Of a stretch of 64,000 nucleotides of DNA, positions 1-8,108 are shown one piece after another. Every line of letters starts with the position of its first letter. The stretch's first letter is position 1. Source of the DNA: JAPOUP01 sp965203605 (lineage in GTDB: Bacteria > Pseudomonadota > Alphaproteobacteria > Rhodobacterales > Rhodobacteraceae); contig OZ241902.1 in assembly GCA_965203605.1 (NCBI GenBank), forward strand, positions 4,216,001 to 4,280,000. The letters are read 5' to 3'. The translations under genes and the position numbers were made by a program. Under the pieces are notes generated by a model. The model had not been told where the DNA came from, did not search any database, and saw only the letters and a list, made by a program, of their open reading frames with translations.

Positions 1-653
1 ATGGCTTCGTTCTCGATCTCCGAAACAATCCAGGTGGCCTTCTGACCCAGGCTGTTAACGTTTCCGACTTTTTCCTGGACGCTGGCGAGATTGTCTCGAC
101 ACGAGGCCGCGACCCAAGTGATAGTCAACGGCACAATGCCAAGAAAGGGGATCTGGCAGACGGCAAGCCGGTCGTTGTGCTAATTAACGGTGGATCGGCT
201 TCAGCCTCTGAAATCGTCGCCGGAGCGCTTCAGGATCACCGGCGGGCGGTTGTCGTTGGGACGAAGTCCTTCGGCAAGGGCTCGGTTCAGACGTTTCTTC
301 CGCTTGGCGACGAGGGGACTGGCGGTGCCATGCGATTGACAACGGCGAGGTATTATACGCCGTCCGGCCGTTCGATCCAGGCACTTGGCATTTCCCCTGA
401 CATCATTGTCGAGCAACCTCGCCGAATTCCTGGCGGCAATGAAACCTCCGATGAAGATGAAGGTTCATTCCGGTCCGAGGCGGATCTTCGCGGCTCACTC
501 GACAACGATTCGCTCACGGAGGATGAACGTCGCCAGATCGAGGCTGATCGTCGTGCATCCGAGGATGCGGCAAGACTCAGGGACGAGGACTACCAGCTTG
601 CCTATGCGATCGACCTTCTGCGGGGCCTGAACGCGCTGCAAGGAGGGAACTAA
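1..653 (+). CDS. ctpA: Carboxy-terminal processing protease (S41), C-terminal part
   Basis: The gene enters from the left edge; the reading frame is open from base 3. This is the catalytic half of an S41 periplasmic tail-specific protease: the core RNNPGG loop, then GGSASASEIVAGAL containing the nucleophile serine, then GTKSFGKGSVQ containing the general-base lysine, so the Ser/Lys dyad is intact. The tail after about residue 150 is acidic and low in complexity, as in alphaproteobacterial CtpA. The family is exported and degrades periplasmic or membrane proteins from their C-termini. The N-terminal signal peptide and PDZ domain lie outside the window. rppH follows after 27 bases, a common order in alphaproteobacteria. 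Confidence 0.95.
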   Translation, partial: GFVLDLRNNPGGLLTQAVNVSDFFLDAGEIVSTRGRDPSDSQRHNAKKGDLADGKPVVVLINGGSASASEIVAGALQDHRRAVVVGTKSFGKGSVQTFLPLGDEGTGGAMRLTTARYYTPSGRSIQALGISPDIIVEQPRRIPGGNETSDEDEGSFRSEADLRGSLDNDSLTEDERRQIEADRRASEDAARLRDEDYQLAYAIDLLRGLNALQGGN

Positions 654-680
654 GGGCGGAATCTCGGAAGGATCCGCTTG

Positions 681-1166
681 ATGGCTCCTTCGGATGCCGA
701 CGCACTGCCTTACCGGCCCTGTGTTGGTATGGTGCTCGCCAATCTGGAAGGTCAGGTCTTCGCTGGCCAGCGAATTGACGCCCAGATCGATGCCTGGCAG
801 ATGCCACAGGGTGGAATCGATGCCGGCGAGACCCCGCGCATGGCTGCGCTGCGTGAACTGAGGGAAGAGACCGGTATAACCCACGATCTGGTTCGTTTCG
901 AAGCTGAATCAGTCGATTGGCTGCGATACGATCTGCCGCCTGATTTGGTGTCGAAGGTCTGGAACGGCCGCTACCGGGGACAGGAACAGCGCTGGTTCCT
1001 GATGCGCTTCCTGGGAAGGGACAGTCAGATTGAAATCGAGTCCGACCATCCGGAATTCGCTCGCTGGAGGTGGCTTGCCCCGAGCGAGCTCATACAGTCC
1101 GTAATTGCGTTCAAGCGGGATGTCTACAGAAAGGTGTTCGCTGAGTTTGGCCGCCTGCTGGCCTGA
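681..1166 (+). CDS. rppH: RNA pyrophosphohydrolase (Nudix)
   Basis: 161-residue Nudix hydrolase, the usual RppH length. It opens with YRPCVGMVLAN, has the family's WQMPQGGID stretch, and a complete Nudix box GGIDAGETPRMAALRELREE whose glutamates bind Mg. The family removes pyrophosphate from the 5' end of triphosphorylated mRNA and starts RNase E decay; older names are IalA or dinucleoside polyphosphate hydrolase. ATG 681 is chosen because AAGGA lies 8 bases upstream; a TTG directly before it (678) is also in frame. It follows ctpA closely on the same strand and is probably co-transcribed. Confidence 0.93.
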   Translation: MAPSDADALPYRPCVGMVLANLEGQVFAGQRIDAQIDAWQMPQGGIDAGETPRMAALRELREETGITHDLVRFEAESVDWLRYDLPPDLVSKVWNGRYRGQEQRWFLMRFLGRDSQIEIESDHPEFARWRWLAPSELIQSVIAFKRDVYRKVFAEFGRLLA

Positions 1167-1835
1167 GCCCAACCAATCTTCCGGACAAGGTGCATTTCCC
1201 GGATCACCGATGAAGGACCGCTAACACCCGATTGAGCCATCCTTTTCCGGAGCAAGCGATTGAAGCGCGATGTTCTGCATTTGCCTTGATTCGGCACGCT
1301 CGAAATGCGGTAACTCGTCAGAGCCTGTCCTTACGGCCCTGAATCGGCAGATCGGTGAGGGGAACATCATAACGCTCTGCACTGGATCAGGGAACTTACC
1401 CGGCAGCGCGGACCGCCCCATTCCGGCGGCCCGACATGAACAGGATGTCGCTAGGAAAGTGATGGAGACTGCGGTCCCCAGACCGCATCGGGGTCGCTCG
1501 TGCCAGCCTTGCCCGGCAGGGTGCGCAGACGCGAAACGTCCCCGGCCTTCACCGCGATTCCTGTGCCGAAGTTCAGGCAAGTGACCTGCAAGGGACACGA
1601 GGCACCAAAAGATGCATCGTCCGGGCCAAACTCTCCCTACTGCGCTGAAGGGCCAAAGTTCATTTTCTGCAAGAGGCGGTCTCGCCAAGGCGCGGCTTCG
1701 TTCAAACTGGCTTGGGGTCGGCGCGTAAGCCGACACTAACCATGATGTCAGATTTCGGTAGTCTCCAGTCGACGACAGTGTTGATTCGACCGACATATGT
1801 ACTTACCGTGCACGCATAGTTATGGAAAAACCAGC
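1167..1835. other. Gene-free stretch between rppH and the oxygenase gene
   Basis: No convincing coding frame, tRNA or repeat. Open frames on both strands (for example 1221-1796 minus) have no recognisable motif and a composition expected from GC-rich noncoding DNA. Confidence 0.5.
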
Positions 1836-2621
1836 GTGAACGACCTCATCGACCTCGACCGGTATCCCCTGGATAGACCGGTTAGCCAGATGTGGTTGGA
1901 TCTGGTCAAGAGGAGCCGAGCCGGGCTAGCCAAGGCTGGGCTGTTCAATTTACCTGGCTTCATCCGGGCGGGGTCGCTTGATATCTTCGTAGCGGAACTC
2001 AAGCCAATTCTTGATCGGAATGCGTTTTTCCATGTGCGTCGCCACAACATTTACTTCGACAAGGAAATCAAGGGCCTGGCGGAAGATCATCCCGTGCGCA
2101 GAGAGTTTGAGACCTCGAACCGCACCATCTGTGCCGACCAAATGGGTCAGGCTGCCCTGATCCGGCTCTATGAATGGGCTCCATTCGCAGAATTTCTGGC
2201 AGCGGTCATGGAAAAGCCGCAGCTCTTCACGATGGCCGATCCACTGGCCCGGGTGAACGTGATGGCATATTCGCAGGATCAGGCGCTTAACTGGCATTTC
2301 GACCGGTCCGAATTCACCACGACCCTCCTTCTACAGGCCCCGCAGGGAGGAGGAGACTTTGAGTATGAGCGGGATCTGCGAAGCGATACAGATCCGAATT
2401 TTGAAGGCGTGGCGGATCTGTTGGAAGGCCGCCGTTGCCCTCAGCGCGTCATGTTGGAGCCCGGTACGCTGAACATATTCAAGGGAAAGAACACTGCGCA
2501 CCGAGTGACACCGGTTAGAGGTAACCAAGACCGCATAATCGCGGTTTTCTCCTTCTATGAAAGGCCCGGCGTTCGGTTCTCCGAAGCAGAGCGCATCGGG
2601 TTCTACGGTCGCAAGACATGA
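1836..2621 (+). CDS. 2-oxoglutarate/Fe(II)-dependent oxygenase family protein
   Basis: A jelly-roll oxygenase of about 261 residues. The metal-binding facial triad is visible: HFDRSEF (His-x-Asp), a distal His in NTAHRV, and a 2-oxoglutarate-binding Arg in QDRIIAVFSF. The NWHFD...TTLLLQ...GGDFEYE pattern recalls the BesD/HalD amino-acid halogenase-hydroxylase scaffold, but the second ligand here is Asp rather than Gly, so hydroxylation rather than halogenation is expected. Substrate is unknown; free amino acids are likely by family analogy. GTG 1836 is preferred since protein similarity seems to begin at VNDLIDLDRYPLD; ATG 1797 gives 13 more residues. It stands alone between two gene-free stretches. 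Confidence 0.7.
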   Translation: MNDLIDLDRYPLDRPVSQMWLDLVKRSRAGLAKAGLFNLPGFIRAGSLDIFVAELKPILDRNAFFHVRRHNIYFDKEIKGLAEDHPVRREFETSNRTICADQMGQAALIRLYEWAPFAEFLAAVMEKPQLFTMADPLARVNVMAYSQDQALNWHFDRSEFTTTLLLQAPQGGGDFEYERDLRSDTDPNFEGVADLLEGRRCPQRVMLEPGTLNIFKGKNTAHRVTPVRGNQDRIIAVFSFYERPGVRFSEAERIGFYGRKT

Positions 2622-3157
2622 ACCGATAGGTGGGCTTCAGGGATGATCGCAGGCAACTGTATCTCAATTCCGCAGGTGTCGACAGACCGCTGAAGCATTC
2701 TGGTCCGGTAGGGGTCTTGGACCGTGCACGCGCCTATTGCCTGCAGCGGTTGCGTGGTCGGCTGGGGAGGTTGTGCTGAGCTACATTGCCGCTCTACGTT
2801 CCCTGCAACATCCGATACGCGTTCGATTGCTCGAAGATGCAGGTCTGACGCTACACAACCTGATGCGTTACGCATTGAATCATTACGGGCGGCGCGGCGA
2901 TCATGTTTGAATTGAGGACTATATCCTGTCTGGCCCCGGTGTTGGTCAGCCCGGGCGCAGCTTCCGGCGAATTGCCGCAGGCCGCATGATCGATCTGGCC
3001 AGATTGTCCAGGGTCGAGCCTTGCGGAATCCCGGGCGGTTCCGCAGGTTTTGTCCTCTTCGGCTAATACGACGAATTTACGGAAGTCACCATGCGCTTGT
3101 CGCCTTCGATTCCGTCGCCTGACATCCTAACCCTGCGGCCATCGGCTTCGCAGGTCA
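2622..3157. other. Gene-free stretch left of the nested insertion elements
   Basis: No complete gene is visible. A short frame around 2774-2910 reads like a helical peptide (SYIAALRSLQHPIRVRLL) but matches nothing I recognise; it may be a remnant of a gene disrupted by the element that starts at 3160. Confidence 0.4.
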
Positions 3158-3185
3158 TACCAAACCAAATAAATCATTGCCGATA

Positions 3186-4690
3186 GAGCCTCTTGCACAA
3201 TTACTGCGGTTCGGGCAGCCGCGGCAAGCCTTTCGGTTCCGCCAGGGTCGCGGCACCGGATCCGACGGGTGCCCGGGGCGTCTGCACGGGCCAGGGTGTG
3301 GCGGAATGCCGCAGTTGGTGGCCCGACGGGCGCCGTCCGCGCATGGCTGGCCGCGCCGTCCCCTCCGGGGCGGCGTCCGTGGCGGACGGATCTGCCGGAA
3401 CGGACGGTGTCAGATGGTGAGCCGCATCAGCTGTTCCACCGTCAGGGCCAGCACGCCGAAGAACAGGTGGCAGGCCACCTTGGCGTGCCCACGGACGCGG
3501 ACGTGCCGGGCACCGTAGGAGTCCTTCAGGGCCGAGTTCACCCGCTCGACGCTGGAGCGCTGCCGGTAACGGACGCGGTCGTGGCGTATGTGGCCCGCTT
3601 TCCGCTGCGCCAGCGCCTCTTTCCTGAGGCGCTCCTTCAGCGCCGCGTCGCGTCGCGGGTTGGTGTCGGTGATCGCCACGCGCCCCGTCAGGTAGGCGTG
3701 GAACCCGATCTCCAGCGAGTCGTAGGCCGCGTCCATGAGCTCGTAACAGTGGTCCACCCGCAGCGCCGTCATCCTCGAAAGAGGGATCGCGGCCTGGCTG
3801 TCGTGCAGCGACGCCGAGGTCAGGATGCAGCTGACGGGGACGTCCCCATCGGCCGCGTCGATATGCAGTTTGTACCCCCTCCAGCTCTCTTTGTACCCCT
3901 TGGCGTTGCGTTTCGTCCCGGTGTCGCAGGCTTTCGGCAACTCGGCGGCCATCTCCGCGGCGGTCATCCCGTCCCGCAGCTGCCGCTCCAGCCGGGTCGG
4001 CTCCCTCGGCACCTCCTCCCCCTTTTTCGGGCGTCCGCGCTTTCGCTTCGGCCGCTCCTGCGGCTTCGGCTTCGGCGCCGGCCTCTCCCGCCCGACGATC
4101 GCCGTGGAGTCCCTGGAGATGTGGCCCACGACCGAGCCGGCATACGCGGAGCGGACCAGCGCCTCGTGCATCCGCTCCGGCAGACGGGTCTCCGCGAACC
4201 AGGCGAAGGCGCGGGAGAACGTCGATTCACTGGGAACCTCCGACACGCGGGACCAGCCGCACAGGCGCCGCAGCGTCGGGTCGTACAGCAGCCGGTCGAC
4301 CAGCACCACCGTGGTCGGCATGTCCCACACCGCCTTCGCGACGAAGGCCCGCGCCAGCGCCCTGCGGTCGGCGGGCGGGTTGCCGACGCCCCGGTGGCTG
4401 TAGTGGACGTGCCTTTCCACCTCCACCAGGTCCAGGACGGCGATGAACCTGCCGTGCCTCACGCCCAGCGGGCCGACCTCCCCGGCGAGGGACGGGAAAA
4501 GTTCCCCTTGAAACCGCTGCCAGGCATCTGATATGGATGATCGCAGGGACATGGAGCCGTCTCCCCGTATGTTGTGGCTGTAACACCCGCTCCATACCAG
4601 AGGGACGGCTCCATATCCAGGCCCCCGATCAGAAAAAAGCGCCCGTTTCCGAAAAAAAACCGCCTGATCGGGGAGTTCTGCAAGAGGCTC
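3186..4690. mobile_element. IS5/IS1182-type insertion sequence nested in the IS630 element
   Basis: Perfect 12-bp terminal inverted repeats GAGCCTCTTGCA (3186-3197) and TGCAAGAGGCTC (4679-4690), flanked on both sides by GATA (3182-3185 and 4691-4694), read as the target duplication; the sequence allows up to a 6-bp CGATAG. About 1.5 kb with one intact transposase on the minus strand. The upstream part of the transposase gene holds an 11-bp inverted repeat (4551-4561 with 4604-4614) whose function is unknown. Confidence 0.88.
3410..4552 (-). CDS. DDE transposase of the nested IS (intact)
   Basis: 380 residues with an N-terminal DUF772-like helical domain, a basic linker (PKPKPQERPKRKRGRPKKG) and a DDE catalytic core. 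Candidate catalytic residues are the Asp in GHISRDSTAI, the Asp in LMDAAYDSLEI and the Glu in SSVERVNSALKD; the conserved ending is GHAKVACHLFFGVLAL. No frameshift or stop is seen, so it may be active. Start ATG 4552 follows the family's usual opening MSLRSSISDAW. The open frame continues far upstream into the IS630 remnant, but this is a consequence of high GC, not a fusion protein. Confidence 0.88.
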   Translation of the reverse strand: MSLRSSISDAWQRFQGELFPSLAGEVGPLGVRHGRFIAVLDLVEVERHVHYSHRGVGNPPADRRALARAFVAKAVWDMPTTVVLVDRLLYDPTLRRLCGWSRVSEVPSESTFSRAFAWFAETRLPERMHEALVRSAYAGSVVGHISRDSTAIVGRERPAPKPKPQERPKRKRGRPKKGEEVPREPTRLERQLRDGMTAAEMAAELPKACDTGTKRNAKGYKESWRGYKLHIDAADGDVPVSCILTSASLHDSQAAIPLSRMTALRVDHCYELMDAAYDSLEIGFHAYLTGRVAITDTNPRRDAALKERLRKEALAQRKAGHIRHDRVRYRQRSSVERVNSALKDSYGARHVRVRGHAKVACHLFFGVLALTVEQLMRLTI

Positions 4691-4707
4691 GATAGGCGCC
4701 CCGGATC

Positions 4708-5614
4708 TCACGGCACCGCCCATTCCCTCGTGGTGATCCGCGTGACCTCCCCCTTCCGGCGGATGAAGGCGTCCCACAAACGCTCCACGGTCTCCCTGAC
4801 ATGCTCCGCGCCTGCGGACACCCGGTTGGCGAAATGGCGGTGCTTCAGGAGGGGGAACACCGTTCCGCCCGGATTGAGCTCCGGGCCGTGGGCGGCAGCC
4901 TGGGCAGGGAGACGCTGTCCGGTATCCCCAGGTCCCCCGACCGGCGCCGGCCCGCCCCGCCGGGGACCACCAGGGCGCGCTTTCCGGCGGGGACCCGCTC
5001 CCCGATGCCGCGGAGGTGCCGGTCCGTCTCCGCGGTGCTGGCCCTGCCGCAGACATGCCCGACCGCGTCGCCGGTGGCGGGCAGGCGGGGGGGAACAGGT
5101 ACAGGTGTCCGTACCGGTGGTTCCGCACGACGCGCGGGCGCGTCCCCCTCCGCGCCCGGACCCTCGACAGCATCCCCTTCCGCCCCACCCGCGCCCCGTC
5201 CTGCAGGTACACGGACACATCCTCCGGGGCCACGCCGTCGGGCACCGCCTTACGGGCCAACCGGACGGAATCCCTGCGGAAGCCCATGCGCCGCACCGGC
5301 CGGCGCGCGCCCTCCAGCGCGCACCCCACCCCGAAGCTGTCCGCGATCCGCTTCCGGACGTCGGCGACGGCCCGGCGCGACGGCCCGCCCGCGTCGGGGT
5401 CCGGCCCGTCCTCCAGCCACGACGCGACCTCCCCGGCCGGGCGGCGTCCCGCAGGCCGTCCAGGCCGTCGGCGCTGTAACGGACGACCCGGTCGCGGAGC
5501 GTCCGGGCACCGACGCCTGCGCCCGAGGCCAGGGCGATGGCGCACAGCCGGTGGCGGCGGTCGCGGAACCTGTGTTTCCGGGCCAGTTCGCGGGACCATG
5601 ACTTCAGCCGGCAT
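4708..5614 (-). pseudogene. IS630-family transposase, frameshifted
   Basis: Similarity to IS630 transposases is spread over all three minus frames. Frame one carries the helix-turn-helix part (ALASGAGVGARTLRDRVVRY). A second carries VSVYLQDGARVGRKGML, equivalent to the first catalytic Asp region. A third carries LVVPGGAGRR, where an Asp normally precedes GAGWH and is lost here. The first frame returns with GPELNPGGTVFPLL and the conserved C-terminus. At least three frameshifts and a lost catalytic residue mean it is inactive. Exact start is uncertain. Confidence 0.8.
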
Positions 5615-5849
5615 GCCGTTCTCTCCTTCCGCCTGTTTCTTGGACACAGGATACAGGACGGCGGCACCGATCACACACAGCATGTTGTTCCATCTTTGTT
5701 CTGGGCACATTATTAATTTGGTTTGGTATCACCTGTTGACTCCCGCTGGCGGTCCAGCCGATGCTGCACCTGAGACGCAATCCAGTTCGGATGGAGTTGC
5801 GGCGGCCCGGCACCTTCCGGGACCGCCACCACATCGGGAGGGACCGCCC

Positions 5850-7253
5850 ATGCGCTTGATTTTCATCATTGCCTTCATGCTGACGCTTGCCGCCTGTGGC
5901 GGCGGAGGCGGCGGCCAGCTGGCACCGACAGTGCCGCCGGTTCCGCCGCGGAATGAACCGATCCGGCCAACGGAATTGGAAACCCATCGCGGCACGGATC
6001 TTTCTCGCAGTCAGATCGAAGACGACGCTAGCCTGCTGTGGCACGCCAATCCGCCGATCGACCTGCCGCGGCACGGCCAGGACGGGCTGCAGGTGGAAAG
6101 GCCATCGCAGGGCGGGGCGGCGGTCGCTCGCGTGACATTTGTTCCCGATCTGAAAGATGTTCTGGAGCCTGGCTGGAGAGACGATGCGGCGGCACGGCAG
6201 CGCTTGGATGATGCGTCGCGGCTGCTCTGGAAAATGACATCGCTGGCGTACATGCAATGGACCCGCCACCTGCAGGACGATCCCGGAACCCTGGAAGTGC
6301 AGGTCGGCGACCTGGCGAGCAGCAACTGCTTCCACCCCGAGGGATCCGCGGTGGCCTGCTACTCTCCGGCCTCAAAGAAGGTGATCCTGAGCACCGGTTG
6401 GATCACGCAGAGATACGAGGATATCTACTACAGGCTCGGCCGGCGCGGCCCGGCTCTCGAGGAAATTTTCTGGGTCGTGAGCCATGAAGCGGGCCACCGG
6501 CTCGGCTATGAGCATCACCACGGATCGATGGAAGGTTGCGGCGACGACGGGAACCGGTGCCACGCGCCCTACGGCTCCGGCAGCGTGATGAGCTATGACC
6601 ACCGCCGGGGCCGAAGCGTGCGCTACAACGTAACGCAGGAGGACGTCCGCCACATCCCGAACGCGACGTGGAACGGTGACGAGGTCAACCGCTTCACGGT
6701 CTCGAAGTCCGCGGCGCCTCCGTCGATCGAAGGTTGGGGCGTCTGGATTGACCACCGTTTCAGGGTCAGCGGGCGGACGGCTCCCGCGCGCCTGTCCGGG
6801 GGGAACCTGTCGATCACCGACGAGATCGCCGGAGCCGGATGGGTCCGCGGAAAGCCCTCAACGCGCGTCTCCCTGACGGGCACCGCCACATGGAGCGGAG
6901 TGGACAACTTCCTCGGTGTCGACCTCGGTCCAGACTTCCTGGGTGCGCTGCTCCGGGCGGACGCGAACCTGCGCTACACGTTCGGCGACCGTCCGAACCT
7001 GAACCTGAGGGTCAACAACTTCGAGGCCCACTATGCGTCCAATGGCTCCGCCGCGACATGGCATGACCGCAGCTCCACCGACTGGGGGGACTTCAGCTAC
7101 AGCATGGACTGCACGTCCAGCGGCTGCTCGGGCGCCAATGCCGCGGCGAAGTGGTATGCCGACGGCGCGGGCGACCCGTCAGGCTGGGTCGGTGGCGTCG
7201 TGAACGACAGCGACAACGCCTATGCGGGGTCCTTCGTCGCGGAGAGGGACTGA
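5850..7253 (+). CDS. Metzincin-type zinc protease lipoprotein with TbpB-like C-terminal domain
   Basis: 467 residues. Lipoprotein signal MRLIFIIAFMLTLAACG with an LAAC lipobox, then a glycine linker and a proline-rich spacer. Residues about 80-290 form a protease domain with HEAGHRLGYEH, the metzincin zinc motif HExxHxxGxxH, followed by SVMSYD, which fits the Met-turn. The last 150 residues (NLRYTFGDRPNLNLRVNNF, then GGVVNDSDNAYAGSFVAERD) resemble the beta-barrel of transferrin-binding protein B and other Slam-exported surface lipoproteins, which end in GAFGAKR-like sequences. GGGAGGGA 7 bases upstream supports ATG 5850. It lies just right of the IS630 element. A surface-anchored protease is inferred; substrate unknown. 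Confidence 0.72.
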   Translation: MRLIFIIAFMLTLAACGGGGGGQLAPTVPPVPPRNEPIRPTELETHRGTDLSRSQIEDDASLLWHANPPIDLPRHGQDGLQVERPSQGGAAVARVTFVPDLKDVLEPGWRDDAAARQRLDDASRLLWKMTSLAYMQWTRHLQDDPGTLEVQVGDLASSNCFHPEGSAVACYSPASKKVILSTGWITQRYEDIYYRLGRRGPALEEIFWVVSHEAGHRLGYEHHHGSMEGCGDDGNRCHAPYGSGSVMSYDHRRGRSVRYNVTQEDVRHIPNATWNGDEVNRFTVSKSAAPPSIEGWGVWIDHRFRVSGRTAPARLSGGNLSITDEIAGAGWVRGKPSTRVSLTGTATWSGVDNFLGVDLGPDFLGALLRADANLRYTFGDRPNLNLRVNNFEAHYASNGSAATWHDRSSTDWGDFSYSMDCTSSGCSGANAAAKWYADGAGDPSGWVGGVVNDSDNAYAGSFVAERD

Positions 7254-7532
7254 ACCGCATGGCCATTGGGCTAGACCGCCTGTGCCGGTGACGGCATGGG
7301 TTGCCACGCCCCGAGAGCCGGGGATGGGCACAGGCCGACAGGGCGCGGAGCATGGATCCGTACCTGACCGATCCGGGGATCGACATTGCGGATGTCAGGC
7401 TGTCGTGCTTCCGTTCCTGGCAAAGGACTGCGGGCGGACGCTGGCGAGCGTCGTAGCCTGAGCCCGACTGGCCGCATGCCGGTTCCTGATCCGCTGACTG
7501 GCGCGAGGGGCAAATGCCTGAGATGAATAGCA
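7254..7532. other. Short noncoding gap between convergent genes
   Basis: Sits between the 3' ends of the lipoprotein gene and the MarR gene. No coding frame or clear terminator was found. Confidence 0.4.
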
Positions 7533-7988
7533 TTAAAACAATGTCTTGTGATTCAACCTCTTGGATTGCTTGCTATCCAGAAGCCGTTTGACAGAAGCCC
7601 GGAATTCGGAGCCGCCGTCGAGTCTAGAGAGAATTTTTCGCTCGTAGGCTTTAGCTTGGGGCGCGAGCTCCGCAAGCATTGACTTTCCTTTCTCGGTAAG
7701 GGCGAGTGACACCAAACGACCATCCTCCGGATTGGCCTTCTTGGTGATGTATCCATTGCGTTCCAGTTTTGTGGCGGCGCGGCTTACCTGGGACTTCCCC
7801 AGCATCGCACACAGATGGATTTCCCGCACGCTGACCACGCCGGATTGGCCCAAATGCGCGACCACACGCCATTCGGCGACAGAGAGACCGTATCTTTCCC
7901 GATATAGGTCAGCAAATCCCTGGCTTACCCGCTCGGCCAGTACCGCAAGCTGATAGGGAAGGAAGTTCTCCAAATCGAAGCCGGTCAT
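7533..7988 (-). CDS. MarR-family transcriptional regulator of the aromatic cluster
   Basis: A 151-residue winged-helix regulator. Order: N-terminal dimerisation helix, SVREIHLCAMLGKSQVSRAATKLE recognition region, then the wing ITKKANPEDGRLVSLALTEKG, with the DxR motif typical of MarR. ATG 7988 has GGAGG 5 bases upstream; an upstream ATG at 8009 without a ribosome site would add 7 residues. It is divergent from hmgA with the shared control region between them, so it very probably regulates that cluster in response to an aromatic acid, most likely by repression. Ligand unknown. Confidence 0.9.
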   Translation of the reverse strand: MTGFDLENFLPYQLAVLAERVSQGFADLYRERYGLSVAEWRVVAHLGQSGVVSVREIHLCAMLGKSQVSRAATKLERNGYITKKANPEDGRLVSLALTEKGKSMLAELAPQAKAYERKILSRLDGGSEFRASVKRLLDSKQSKRLNHKTLF

Positions 7989-8054
7989 CAATGCCTCCAG
8001 GGTCGACATGCAGGCAAAGAATGCAGATTGTAACGTTCAGGGCAACCCTTGGGG

Positions 8055-8082
8055 TTGACTTCGTTGCAATTGCAACGATAAT
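8055..8082 (+). promoter_or_regulatory. hmgA promoter with palindromic operator
   Basis: TTGACT (8055-8060) and GATAAT (8077-8082), 16 bases apart, make a good sigma-70-type promoter directed at hmgA. The spacer is filled by a perfect 16-bp palindrome CGTTGCAATTGCAACG (8062-8077), placed where a bound dimer would block polymerase. The divergent MarR protein is the obvious candidate to bind it. Confidence 0.7.
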
Positions 8083-8108
8083 GGGCGAAGATATTCAGGA
8101 GAACCACC

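Larger units (their letters stand above)
3160..5726. mobile_element. IS630-type element, split by a nested IS
   Basis: Inverted ends CCAAACCAAAT (3160-3170) and ATTTGGTTTGG (5716-5726) are each flanked by TA (3158-3159 and 5727-5728), as expected for IS630/Tc1-mariner elements, which insert at and duplicate TA. Removing the inner element (3186-4690 plus one 4-bp duplication) leaves about 1.06 kb, a normal IS630 length. The transposase on the minus strand is decayed, so the element is probably immobile. Confidence 0.8.

Noticed and set aside
1221..1796. 191-codon minus frame between rppH and the oxygenase
   Set aside because: No domain or ribosome site and amino-acid use typical of noncoding DNA.
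3269..4531. 420-codon plus-strand frame opposite the IS transposase
   Set aside because: Antisense shadow of a GC-rich gene; no domain and Arg/Pro/Ala-biased composition.
3410..5710. A single 766-codon open frame on the minus strand that appears to be one large protein
   Set aside because: Only the last 380 codons are a transposase; the preceding part is off-frame reading of a decayed IS630 transposase, separated by the IS inverted repeat.
5016..5849. Upstream extension of the metzincin lipoprotein frame
   Set aside because: It crosses the IS630 right end; the lipoprotein signal and ribosome site at 5850 define the real start.
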